From assembly GCA_017622845.1 (NCBI GenBank), contig JAGAQJ010000022.1, positions 26,364 to 90,363 of the forward strand: 64,000 bases of DNA, read 5' to 3'. Positions 33,187 to 41,856 of the stretch are shown piece by piece. Position 1 is the stretch's first letter. Each line of letters opens with the position of its first letter. The translations under genes and the position numbers were made by a program. Below the pieces are notes generated by a model, which was not told where the DNA came from, did no database searches, and worked only from the letters and a program-made list of their open reading frames with translations. The stretch is from Lachnospiraceae bacterium (lineage in GTDB: Bacteria > Bacillota > Clostridia > Lachnospirales > Lachnospiraceae).

Positions 33187-34080
33187 ATGGTTGAGAATAA
33201 AAGTTTTCATTCCAAGGTGAGGGTGACAGTTATATATGGCATTGTATTATTGCTGGGTATTAGCTGTCTGCTTCCATTGCTCAATATTTTGGCAATTTCA
33301 TTTAGCGGAAGCGCTGCTGTGTCTGCAAACAGAGTCGGTGTGCTTCCCGTTGATTTCACATTGACTGCTTATAATAAAATCCTCTCTGATAGTCAGTTTT
33401 GGCATTCCTTTATGATTTCAGTAATCAGAGTTGCTCTTGCGCTGATTCTTAATCTTGCAGTAACCGTACCCATGGCCTATGCGATGACGAAAAGCAAAAA
33501 AGAATTTCGCGCCAGAAATATTTATATGAACCTGTTGATTTTTGCAATGCTGTTCAATGGAGGAATGATACCCACTTATATTTTAGTGAGAAATCTGGGA
33601 TTATTGAATACGATCTGGGCATTGGTACTGCCGGGTGCGCTTCCTATTTTTAATGTTATTCTGCTGATGAATTTCTTTTTAGGGATTCCAAAATCCTTGG
33701 AGGAAGCAGCATTAATAGATGGCGCTAATCCCTTTCAAGTCCTGCTTAAAATTATGATACCTTGTGCCAAACCGTGTCTGGCAACGGTATCCTTGTTTAG
33801 TATCGTGGGAAGCTGGAATGATTTTTTCAGCGGACTGATTTATATGCAGAAAGTGGATAAGTACCCAATCATGACTTACATACAATCCCTGAATGTGGAT
33901 ATTCAGGAACTGCTTAAAAGCGGCGCGTCAAGCAGTACGCTGGAAAATGTAACGGAGCTTTCCAACAGGAACCTGAATGCAGCCAAAATTGTCGTGGCAG
34001 TAATTCCTCTTTTGATGATTTACCCAATACTGCAGAAATATCTGATTACCGGAATGGTAATGGGCTCTGTAAAGGAATAG
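33187..34080 (+). CDS. ABC sugar transporter permease 2 (LplC/YtcP-like)
   Basis: Permease of 297 residues with six hydrophobic segments and the EAA motif EEAALIDGANPFQVLLKIMIP. The ATG at 33187 lies 8 nt after AGGAGG, which itself overlaps the stop region of permease 1. It pairs with the preceding permease to form the channel. GH66 follows 18 bp after the stop, so enzyme and transporter are co-transcribed. Confidence 0.93.
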   Translation: MVENKSFHSKVRVTVIYGIVLLLGISCLLPLLNILAISFSGSAAVSANRVGVLPVDFTLTAYNKILSDSQFWHSFMISVIRVALALILNLAVTVPMAYAMTKSKKEFRARNIYMNLLIFAMLFNGGMIPTYILVRNLGLLNTIWALVLPGALPIFNVILLMNFFLGIPKSLEEAALIDGANPFQVLLKIMIPCAKPCLATVSLFSIVGSWNDFFSGLIYMQKVDKYPIMTYIQSLNVDIQELLKSGASSSTLENVTELSNRNLNAAKIVVAVIPLLMIYPILQKYLITGMVMGSVKE

Positions 34081-34098
34081 GAACGGATAACAGTAAAA

Positions 34099-36012
34099 AT
34101 GAAAAGAAACAGGAAAAAATGGAGCGTTGCAGGGATTTGCGTTTTGCTCATTACTTTTGCAGTAATAATTGGTTTCCATGTAAACAGCAGGAGAGGAAAA
34201 TACGAAGTGGGGCAATTGGAAATTGTTATTGACGGATCAGATAAAGCAAGATATTTTCCGGGAGAACAAGCAGTAATAACAGCGACTGCCAGAAATTTAC
34301 TGCAGGAGAAGGCTGATCATATTCTGCTGAAAATGGACGTATACCATTTGGAACAGGCAGTATATTCACAGCAGCAAAGTCTTGTTTTTGAACCGGAAGA
34401 AGACAGGAAGGTATCTTTGACCTGGCAGGCGCCGGAGACGGATTATCAGGGTTATTTAATCTGTTTGGAATTGACAGATGACAAAGGGAATGTTATTGCA
34501 GGGGACACGATAGGCATTGATGTTTCCTCTGACTGGGTAAAGTTTCCGCGATATGGATATTTGTGTAATTACGGAGAAGAGGAAAACACGGAAGAAAAAA
34601 TTGCCCGGATGAACCGGTATCACATCAATGCTATTGAATATTATGACTGGCACGCTCTGCATCATGAACCGCTGCCGGAGGATATTACCAAACAGTCGCT
34701 TGGAGTATGGGAAGACTGGTCAGGACGCAGAATTTATGGAGAAACTGTAAAGAATTATATTGACAATGCCCATGACAGGAATATGGTCAATATGGCATAT
34801 AACATGATTTATGCCGGAACAGACAGCTTTGTAAAGGATTCCGATGGAAATCCCACAGAAGCGGCAGACTGGCAGATTTACTTTGCACCGGATAACGAAC
34901 GGGGTGAAGGAGTGTTTACATTTCAGATGGGTTCCTCCCCCTCAGGGAATGGAAATCTGTATTTCATGAATCCTTTGAATCCCTCATGGCAGGAATATAT
35001 CTTTTCACAGGAGAATCATGTTTTTGAGGTGCTTGATTTTGACGGATGGCATGGCGATACCGTAGGTGACTGGGGAAAGATGACAGATGCTTTCGGGAAT
35101 CCGCTAGGGGTTGGAGAGCAGGGAGAGCCGATTTATGAGGTGAAAGAGACTTACAGGCAGTTTTTGAATGCTGCGAAGGAAGCTTTGGGCGGGCGTTATT
35201 TATCTTTTAATCCGGTAGGAGCACAAGGGATAAATCAGGTGAATACAAGTAATGCAGATGTCCTTTATACAGAATTTTGGCCATGGGATCAGGACAGAAA
35301 CGGAGAGCTGTATGATACATATCAGTCTTTGGTAACAGAAGTCGAGAGGACAATGGAAGAAAGTAAACCGTACTCTATTGATGAAAAGGGTAAATCGCTT
35401 GTAGTCAAAGCATATATCAATTATTACAAGACTACGGGAACAATGAATGCTCCAGGCGTACTGCTATGCGATGCAGCAGTATATGCAGCAGGGGGTTCAA
35501 GGCTCGAAATAGGAAACGGAAACAATATGCTTCATGTAGAATATTACCCGGATGATGCTATTCCCATGGGCGATGTGCTGCAGGAGTATATGGTAAAGAT
35601 GGCAGACTTTACGGTGGCTTATGAAAATCTTTTAAGGGATGGGCAGTTTACGACAGAAAACAGAGTGGAAATTGCAGATTATCAAGTGAGCAAAGACGGG
35701 CAGAGCGATACAATATGGGCATATACCAGAACGGATCAGATACATGAAATTCTTCATCTGATTAATCTGCTCGGAACAGATAACGAATGGCGTGATGAGA
35801 GAGGAAAAAAAGAAGCCCCGATATATGCAGAAGATTTAAAAGTAAAGTATTATACAGATAAAGAGATTACGCAGGTTTATATGGCTTCCTTCTCTTATGA
35901 GGATGGCAGGAGCATAGAATTGTCATTTGAAGAAGGGGAAGATTTAAACGGCAGATATATTGAATTTGCTGTTCCTGCGCTGGAATATTGGTGTATGGTT
36001 TACATGAAGTAA
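34099..36012 (+). CDS. GH66 dextranase/cycloisomalto-oligosaccharide transferase-like enzyme
   Basis: A 637-residue protein with an N-terminal basic stretch and one hydrophobic segment (about 9-27) that anchors or exports it. A beta-sandwich-like N-domain is followed by the GH66 catalytic barrel: FDGWHGDTVGDWG (about 314-326; Asp320 the probable nucleophile), YTEFWPW with Glu392 the probable acid/base, and VVKAYINYYK. GH66 members cut alpha-1,6-glucan. The product would act outside the membrane, upstream of oligosaccharide import. No large CITase-specific insertion was recognised, so dextranase is the more likely activity (inference). Confidence 0.87.
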   Translation: MKRNRKKWSVAGICVLLITFAVIIGFHVNSRRGKYEVGQLEIVIDGSDKARYFPGEQAVITATARNLLQEKADHILLKMDVYHLEQAVYSQQQSLVFEPEEDRKVSLTWQAPETDYQGYLICLELTDDKGNVIAGDTIGIDVSSDWVKFPRYGYLCNYGEEENTEEKIARMNRYHINAIEYYDWHALHHEPLPEDITKQSLGVWEDWSGRRIYGETVKNYIDNAHDRNMVNMAYNMIYAGTDSFVKDSDGNPTEAADWQIYFAPDNERGEGVFTFQMGSSPSGNGNLYFMNPLNPSWQEYIFSQENHVFEVLDFDGWHGDTVGDWGKMTDAFGNPLGVGEQGEPIYEVKETYRQFLNAAKEALGGRYLSFNPVGAQGINQVNTSNADVLYTEFWPWDQDRNGELYDTYQSLVTEVERTMEESKPYSIDEKGKSLVVKAYINYYKTTGTMNAPGVLLCDAAVYAAGGSRLEIGNGNNMLHVEYYPDDAIPMGDVLQEYMVKMADFTVAYENLLRDGQFTTENRVEIADYQVSKDGQSDTIWAYTRTDQIHEILHLINLLGTDNEWRDERGKKEAPIYAEDLKVKYYTDKEITQVYMASFSYEDGRSIELSFEEGEDLNGRYIEFAVPALEYWCMVYMK

Positions 36013-36091
36013 GTGCGGCAAAAAGATGTAAAACAGACATTGTTTCGGAAACTGTATGAGGCTGGAATGTATTGGAAGGGTCGGTGTTCGC

Positions 36092-38188
36092 ATGAAGAGA
36101 AAGAGAAAAGACAATACAGGTTCAAAGAGAAAAAGAAGCATTAAAGGAACATTGATGAAAGCATTTTTAGTTCCCATTTTATTAATTGTCATACTGGGAA
36201 CGGTTTCTTATATTACGGCTTCAGATACAATTCAATCAAAAGTGGAAGAATCATCGAAGAGCAATGTATTAGCTATGAGCATGTATTGCGACCTGCTTTT
36301 GAACAATGTATCATCGAAATCGCTGGAAAAGGTAACCGGAAGCACTATGACTTCCTATTATGAAGCTTTTTTTAAACAGAGCGGGGCTGAAGGAACGAAA
36401 TTATGGAATGATGCGAAGACTGACCTTATCCAGACTTGTGCAAGTGTAAGCTATATTTATAGTTATCATATCATACCGGAAAAAGGAGAGCCGATAACTT
36501 CCTCTTCTCAGAAAATGGGAAAAAACGCATATCAGGAATTTATGGAGTCGAACGAAGGAAAAACAATCACAGAGCAAAATTTAAAGAAAGGCTGGTTTGG
36601 ATATCACTCATGGATTGATGAGGAATTATCGATATCAGATGACAGATATGCGCTGACTTACATTCAGAGGTTTTCAAGTGCGAATACATATCTTGTTTTA
36701 GATGTTAAAATGGAAACAGTGGATGAGATATTGGCACGGATTGATCTGGGGAATCATGCAATAAAAGCATTGATATCACCGGACGGAAGAGAAGTTGTCC
36801 GTATCCAGCAGGAAGACGGAGATATCAAATATGAACAAAATGATGGCGAAAACGTTTTTTTAGATAAAGATTTTTATATAGAAAGCAGAAATGCAGAAGA
36901 GGGCTGTAAGTATGTAGAAGCAGCAGGAAAAAAATATTTATATGTGTATGCTCCTGTGGGAAATACAGGAGTCATGCTGTGCGGATTGGTTCCGCAGGAA
37001 AATATTGTTGGTGAAATACTTTTTATTCGGAATTTAAGCATTTTTATGGTTGTGCTTGCCGCCATTATTGCATTTATCATTGGCAGTAAAATAGCATCCG
37101 GCATAGGAAGTACAGTGCATGATGTGACAAAAAGTCTGAATGAAGTCGCCAAGGGAGATTTTACGCAGGTCTTTCAGGTAAAGAGGAAGGATGAATTTCA
37201 GATTTTATCCAAAGGGCTGAACGATATGCTATCGGGCATGAAGTCTATCATTGAAAATATGCGTAAGTTTGGAAACGGTGTAGTAGAAATGGCAGACGAA
37301 GCGGCTGAGCAGTCGAATGTGCTGAAAGATGCTATAAAAGATATTTCAATCGCAGTGGATGAAGTGACAGACGGAATGCAGGATCAGGTCGGCGTGGTAG
37401 AAACAGGAAATAACAAAATGGCTGAATTTGCGGAAAAAATAAGAAATGTCTGCGATAAAGCGGAAAATATGGAAGATACAATTTATAAAACGACTGAGGC
37501 TGCAAAACAGGGAGATGAAATCGTAAATGATTTACATGGAAAATCTGAGCTTACAATAGAAATTACCAAGACGCTTGTCATGCAAATCAATAATGTTCAG
37601 CAGAAATCTTCCGAAATCGAAAGTTTTGTGACAATCATAAATAATATTGCGGAACAGACGAACTTATTGTCTTTGAATGCTTCCATCGAAGCAGCACACA
37701 CAGGCGAAAAGGGACGGGGATTTGCGGTAGTTGCGGAAGAAATCAGGAAACTTGCTGACGAATCCATGCAGGCAGGAAAACGTATCAAAGAGGTTGCAGG
37801 TAATGTTGTCATGCTGACCGAGCAGACAACCTCCGCAGCGAAAGAAGCAGAAACCATTATTTTTTCACAGACAGACTTGCTCGAAGAAGCGGTAAACGTA
37901 TTCAGTAAGATAAATAACTGCGTAGAAGTGCTGATAGACGGAATAAAAAATATTGCCGGAAGTATACAGGAAGTAGACCGCGAAAAAGAACAGATACAGG
38001 AAGTCATTGATAATGTTTCGGCTGTTTCAGAGCAGACAGCAGCAGCCATGGGGGAGATTATGGCTGCTTTGGATGGACAGGTTAAGACAGTCGCGGAGTT
38101 GGCAGATGAGATTACGTTACTTAAGGAAGATGCAGTTAAGCTGGATCAGATGATTGATAAATTTAAAACAACAGAAAAGTTACATTAA
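36092..38188 (+). CDS. Methyl-accepting chemotaxis protein in the dextran operon
   Basis: Start at 36092 (GGAAGGG upstream); the ATG at 36056 has no RBS. The 698-residue product has a highly basic N-terminus (MKRKRKDNTGSKRKR), TM near 25-45, an extracellular dCache-like sensor (about 50-300), TM near 305-330, HAMP (KEVAKGDFTQ-like), and the signalling tip NNIAEQTNLLSLNASIEAAHTGEKGRGFAVVAEEIRKLA, with IEAAHTGE replacing the usual IEAARAGE. Its position between GH66 and a second binding-protein gene suggests that it senses the operon's substrate, directly or through the binding proteins. Confidence 0.93.
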   Translation: MKRKRKDNTGSKRKRSIKGTLMKAFLVPILLIVILGTVSYITASDTIQSKVEESSKSNVLAMSMYCDLLLNNVSSKSLEKVTGSTMTSYYEAFFKQSGAEGTKLWNDAKTDLIQTCASVSYIYSYHIIPEKGEPITSSSQKMGKNAYQEFMESNEGKTITEQNLKKGWFGYHSWIDEELSISDDRYALTYIQRFSSANTYLVLDVKMETVDEILARIDLGNHAIKALISPDGREVVRIQQEDGDIKYEQNDGENVFLDKDFYIESRNAEEGCKYVEAAGKKYLYVYAPVGNTGVMLCGLVPQENIVGEILFIRNLSIFMVVLAAIIAFIIGSKIASGIGSTVHDVTKSLNEVAKGDFTQVFQVKRKDEFQILSKGLNDMLSGMKSIIENMRKFGNGVVEMADEAAEQSNVLKDAIKDISIAVDEVTDGMQDQVGVVETGNNKMAEFAEKIRNVCDKAENMEDTIYKTTEAAKQGDEIVNDLHGKSELTIEITKTLVMQINNVQQKSSEIESFVTIINNIAEQTNLLSLNASIEAAHTGEKGRGFAVVAEEIRKLADESMQAGKRIKEVAGNVVMLTEQTTSAAKEAETIIFSQTDLLEEAVNVFSKINNCVEVLIDGIKNIAGSIQEVDREKEQIQEVIDNVSAVSEQTAAAMGEIMAALDGQVKTVAELADEITLLKEDAVKLDQMIDKFKTTEKLH

Positions 38189-38222
38189 TGAAGGTATGAT
38201 AATGTCACAATTATGTTGTAAA

Positions 38223-38291
38223 AACTGTAAAATGTTTTATGAATGTGTAAATTGTTATATTTACTTTAGTGAGTGTCAAAATATATACTAA
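38223..38291 (+). promoter_or_regulatory. Conserved promoter block of solute-binding gene 2
   Basis: This 69-bp block aligns without gaps to 30356-30424 (shared AACTGTAAAATGTTT, TGTTATATTTACT and ATATACTAA). It probably drives the second binding-protein gene and the two glycosidases under the same regulator. Confidence 0.7.
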
Positions 38292-38337
38292 TTACATAAA
38301 CACTGTAGCAGACAAGCAAATTTATGGAGGGAAACTT

Positions 38338-40053
38338 ATGAAGAGAAGTTTTTTTACAAAGCTGATGAGTATTGTAGCAGCGGCATCATTGGTATTAACG
38401 GCAACAGCATGTTCTTCAAAGGATACACCATCAGACAGCAGTAATGTGGGAGGAACAGCATCAGACACTGGCAGTACGGAAAAGGTATCGTCAGATGCCG
38501 CCGAAGAACGGGGTACAATTCATGTTTCAATGGGCAGACAGACATTGCAGAATGTTACATTTCCGGATGGGGATACCTATGAAGACAATGCCTATGTAAG
38601 AATGACGGAGAAAGAGCTTAATATAGACATTACAGATGAATTTGAGGCAAACGGTGAGGATTATGACAGACAGATTTCTCTTGCGTTATCGGCGGGAGAA
38701 ATTCCTGACATGATGAAAATCGGGAGTCTGGACATATTAAAGGAACTTTATGAAAATGATTTGATCGCGGATTTGACACAGGTTTATGATGAATATGCAA
38801 GTGATTATCTCAAATCACTTTATGATTCCTATGATGGCAGAGCACTGGCGAATGTAACCCTTGATGGAAAAATGATGGCATTGCCCGGAACAAGCGGTGA
38901 CAATGGTCCGAGCATAGCATGGATTCGGAGTGACTGGCTGGATCAGATTGGACTTGATATTGATGAAGATCAGGACGGGTGTATCAAAATAGAAGATTTG
39001 GAGACAGTGGCAAGGGCTTTTATGGATAAAAATCCTGCAAACGTAGATAATGTAGTCGGTATTGCCTTTGCACCATGGCTGACAAGCGGCGATCCGGACG
39101 GCACATTCAGTATGAATTCCATAGCATATGCATTGGGTGCATTTCCTAAGACATGGATGGAAAAAGACGGAAATGTAATTTATGGGTCCACTACAGAAGA
39201 AATGAAGCAAGCTCTTTCTGTAGTCTCAGGATGGTTCCAGGAGGGGATTCTTGATCCGCAGGTTGGAACAAGAACATGGGATGATATTACAGCTCTTTTG
39301 GCGAACGGACAGTGTGGCATTGCCTTTGGTGTATGGCATATTCCCGGCTGGCTGCTGAGCAATGTATATGCCTTAAACGATCAGGCGACATTTGAACCAT
39401 ATGTCGTGGAAGATGCAAATGGAATGATTAACTGCAAGCATAATGACGCGACTGGTGGGTATATTGTTGTGAAAAAGGATTTTTCCAATCCGGAACTGGC
39501 GATTCAGATTGCAAATCTGTTTTACGATACGCTGGTAAACGACGCATCGCTCTTGGAGAAATATCCGGAAGTAAAAAATTATGTTACAAATGGTGTTGAC
39601 GGCTCCAGCAGACCATTTAATATTGAAGTCAACTCCTATACATCCCTTCTGGATGACTATGTGGAAATGGTAAAAGGTATTAACAATGAGTTGGCGCTGG
39701 AGGATGTAAGCACGCTGGAAACTCGCACGAATATTCCTGCTATCCAGAGATACTTAGAGGGCGATGTGGATGCCGACAACTGGTCGAGATATCACTGTAG
39801 ATTAAAGGGGGTGGGTCTGATTCAATCCGTGACAGAGAATAACAAGTTTGTATGGGTTACCCCTATTTTCCCGAAAACTACTTCCACTATGGAAACAAAT
39901 TGGGCAAACCTGGAAAAGCTGGAGGAAGAAACATTTATTAAAATTGTAACAGGCGATATTGATGTTGAGAGCGGTTTTGATCAGTTTGTGACAGACTGGA
40001 ATGCTCAGGGCGGCGCTCAGATTATAAAAGAAATTTCAGAACAAGTGCAATAG
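38338..40053 (+). CDS. ABC sugar transporter solute-binding lipoprotein 2
   Basis: A 571-residue paralogue of the protein at 30475. GGAGGG precedes the ATG. Its signal peptide ends LVLTATAC (lipobox), followed by a Ser/Thr-rich linker. The mature parts match over long stretches (MGRQTLQNVTFPDGDTYEDN, YALGAFPKTWMEKDG, GVDGSSRPFNIEVNSYTSLL), while the signal peptide and linker differ. It has no permeases of its own and presumably shares the pair at 32254-34080. Small changes may adapt it to a different oligosaccharide length. Confidence 0.92.
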   Translation: MKRSFFTKLMSIVAAASLVLTATACSSKDTPSDSSNVGGTASDTGSTEKVSSDAAEERGTIHVSMGRQTLQNVTFPDGDTYEDNAYVRMTEKELNIDITDEFEANGEDYDRQISLALSAGEIPDMMKIGSLDILKELYENDLIADLTQVYDEYASDYLKSLYDSYDGRALANVTLDGKMMALPGTSGDNGPSIAWIRSDWLDQIGLDIDEDQDGCIKIEDLETVARAFMDKNPANVDNVVGIAFAPWLTSGDPDGTFSMNSIAYALGAFPKTWMEKDGNVIYGSTTEEMKQALSVVSGWFQEGILDPQVGTRTWDDITALLANGQCGIAFGVWHIPGWLLSNVYALNDQATFEPYVVEDANGMINCKHNDATGGYIVVKKDFSNPELAIQIANLFYDTLVNDASLLEKYPEVKNYVTNGVDGSSRPFNIEVNSYTSLLDDYVEMVKGINNELALEDVSTLETRTNIPAIQRYLEGDVDADNWSRYHCRLKGVGLIQSVTENNKFVWVTPIFPKTTSTMETNWANLEKLEEETFIKIVTGDIDVESGFDQFVTDWNAQGGAQIIKEISEQVQ

Positions 40054-40063
40054 GCGATGAATT

Positions 40064-40091
40064 ATAGCCATGTCAGGGCGGCATGGCTGTA
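40064..40091 (+). other. Hairpin after solute-binding gene 2
   Basis: ATAGCCATG pairs with CATGGCTGT (one G-U) around a 9-nt loop, at the same place and nearly the same sequence as the hairpin 32172-32202 after the paralogous gene. The duplication therefore included the 3' flank. Confidence 0.65.
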
Positions 40092-40130
40092 TTAAATCTG
40101 TAGGAAAATAGAAGGGAGCATGTTTTAAAG

Positions 40131-41750
40131 ATGGACAGTAAATGGTGGAAAAATGCAGTAATTTATCAGATTTATCCCCGTAGTTTTGCAGACAGCAATG
40201 GGGATGGCATAGGAGATTTGCAAGGAATTATTTCAAAGCTGGATTATTTGGAAAAGCTTGGAATAGATGCAGTCTGGCTCTCTCCGGTATGTAAGTCTCC
40301 ACAGGATGACAATGGGTATGACATTTCCGATTATCAGGATATTGACCCTATGTTCGGTACTCTGAGGGATATGGAGGAGCTGATTGAAGAAGCAGGAAAA
40401 CACCATATACGCATCATTATGGATTTAGTACTGAATCATTCCTCGGATGAACACGATTGGTTTCAGGAAGCAAAAAAGAGCAGGGAAAATCCCTATCACG
40501 ATTATTATGTCTGGCGGGATGGTGTAGAAGGAGTACTCCCCAATAATATGAGAGCGGCTTTCGGCGGCTCGGCATGGGAATGGGTTCCTGAAGTGCAGCA
40601 GTATTATTTCCATCAGTTTTCTGTAAAACAGCCGGATTTAAATTGGGAGAATCCAAAGCTGCGCCGGGAAATTTATGATATGATTAACTGGTGGATCGGA
40701 AAAGGCGTAGGCGGTTTCAGATTGGATGTCATCGATCAGATTGCAAAGGAACCGGATAAAATGATCACAAATAACGGCCCCCGCCTTCACGAGTACTTAA
40801 GGGAATTGAGTCAGGAGACTTTCCAGAAAGCTGATTTGGTTACAGTAGGAGAAGCGTGGGGTGCGACGACAGAACTTGCAAAACTGTACAGCAATCCTGA
40901 TAACAGTGAGCTGTCCATGGTATTCCAATTCGAGCATATATGTTTAGACCAGATGGAAGGAAAAGAGAAATGGGACTTAGCGCCATTGCCTTTTATGAAA
41001 TTGAAAGAGGTGTTCAACCGCTGGCAGACAGAGCTGCATGAGAAAGGCTGGAACAGCCTGTTTTGGAATAATCACGATCTGCCCAGAATCGTTTCACGCT
41101 GGGGAAATGATGGGGAGTACCGGATAGAATCGGCAAAAATGCTGGCAATTCTCCTGCATGGAATGCAGGGAACGCCATATATATATCAGGGCGAAGAACT
41201 TGGAATGACCAATGTAGCGTATGGAATAGAAGAATACCGTGATATTGAAACCGTGAATCTATATAAGGAACGTTTGGAAAAGGGCTATAAGGAAGAAGAA
41301 ATCATGCGTTCCATTCATGCAAAAAGCCGTGATAATGCAAGAACACCGATGCAGTGGACCAGTGGAGAAAATGCAGGATTTACTGATGGAAAGCCGTGGA
41401 TTAAGATTAACCCGAATTACAGGGAAATCAATGCCGAGAGACAGATAGACGATGAGAATTCCGTTTTTAGATGCTATCAACAACTGATCCGCTTCCGCAA
41501 GGCATATCCTGTATTTGCAGACGGAGATTTCCGGATGCTGCTCATGGACGATGAGAACATATTTGCCTATACCAGAACGAATGAGGATTCTCAGCTTCTT
41601 GTGGTTTGCAATTTTTATGATCAGACTGTCAGATGTCCATTGGAAGAACCGGATGCTTCTATGAAACTGCTTATCAGTAATTATAAAGATGCAGACCATA
41701 CAATGGTTCTGCGTCCTTATGAGGCAAGAATGTATTTGAAGGAAAAATAA
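40131..41750 (+). CDS. GH13 oligo-1,6-glucosidase/alpha-glucosidase
   Basis: Cytoplasmic 539-residue enzyme of the GH13_31 type. Visible: YQIYPRSFADSNGDGIGDLQ, MDLVLNHSSDEH, nucleophile Asp199 in GGFRLDVIDQI, acid/base Glu241 in VTVGEAWGAT and Asp316 in FWNNHDLPR. The DVIDQ sequence in region II is typical of enzymes that prefer alpha-1,6 bonds. AAGGGAGC precedes the ATG. It would hydrolyse imported isomalto-oligosaccharides. It follows the second binding-protein gene by 77 bp. Confidence 0.93.
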   Translation: MDSKWWKNAVIYQIYPRSFADSNGDGIGDLQGIISKLDYLEKLGIDAVWLSPVCKSPQDDNGYDISDYQDIDPMFGTLRDMEELIEEAGKHHIRIIMDLVLNHSSDEHDWFQEAKKSRENPYHDYYVWRDGVEGVLPNNMRAAFGGSAWEWVPEVQQYYFHQFSVKQPDLNWENPKLRREIYDMINWWIGKGVGGFRLDVIDQIAKEPDKMITNNGPRLHEYLRELSQETFQKADLVTVGEAWGATTELAKLYSNPDNSELSMVFQFEHICLDQMEGKEKWDLAPLPFMKLKEVFNRWQTELHEKGWNSLFWNNHDLPRIVSRWGNDGEYRIESAKMLAILLHGMQGTPYIYQGEELGMTNVAYGIEEYRDIETVNLYKERLEKGYKEEEIMRSIHAKSRDNARTPMQWTSGENAGFTDGKPWIKINPNYREINAERQIDDENSVFRCYQQLIRFRKAYPVFADGDFRMLLMDDENIFAYTRTNEDSQLLVVCNFYDQTVRCPLEEPDASMKLLISNYKDADHTMVLRPYEARMYLKEK

Positions 41751-41856
41751 ACATACGTTTTTGCATCAAGGCGCTATATTGAAATAAAAACAGAATGATC
41801 GGCATCTGCAGGACAGAAGGCAGATGCCAGTCATATTGTGCAGAAAGGGTATCAAA

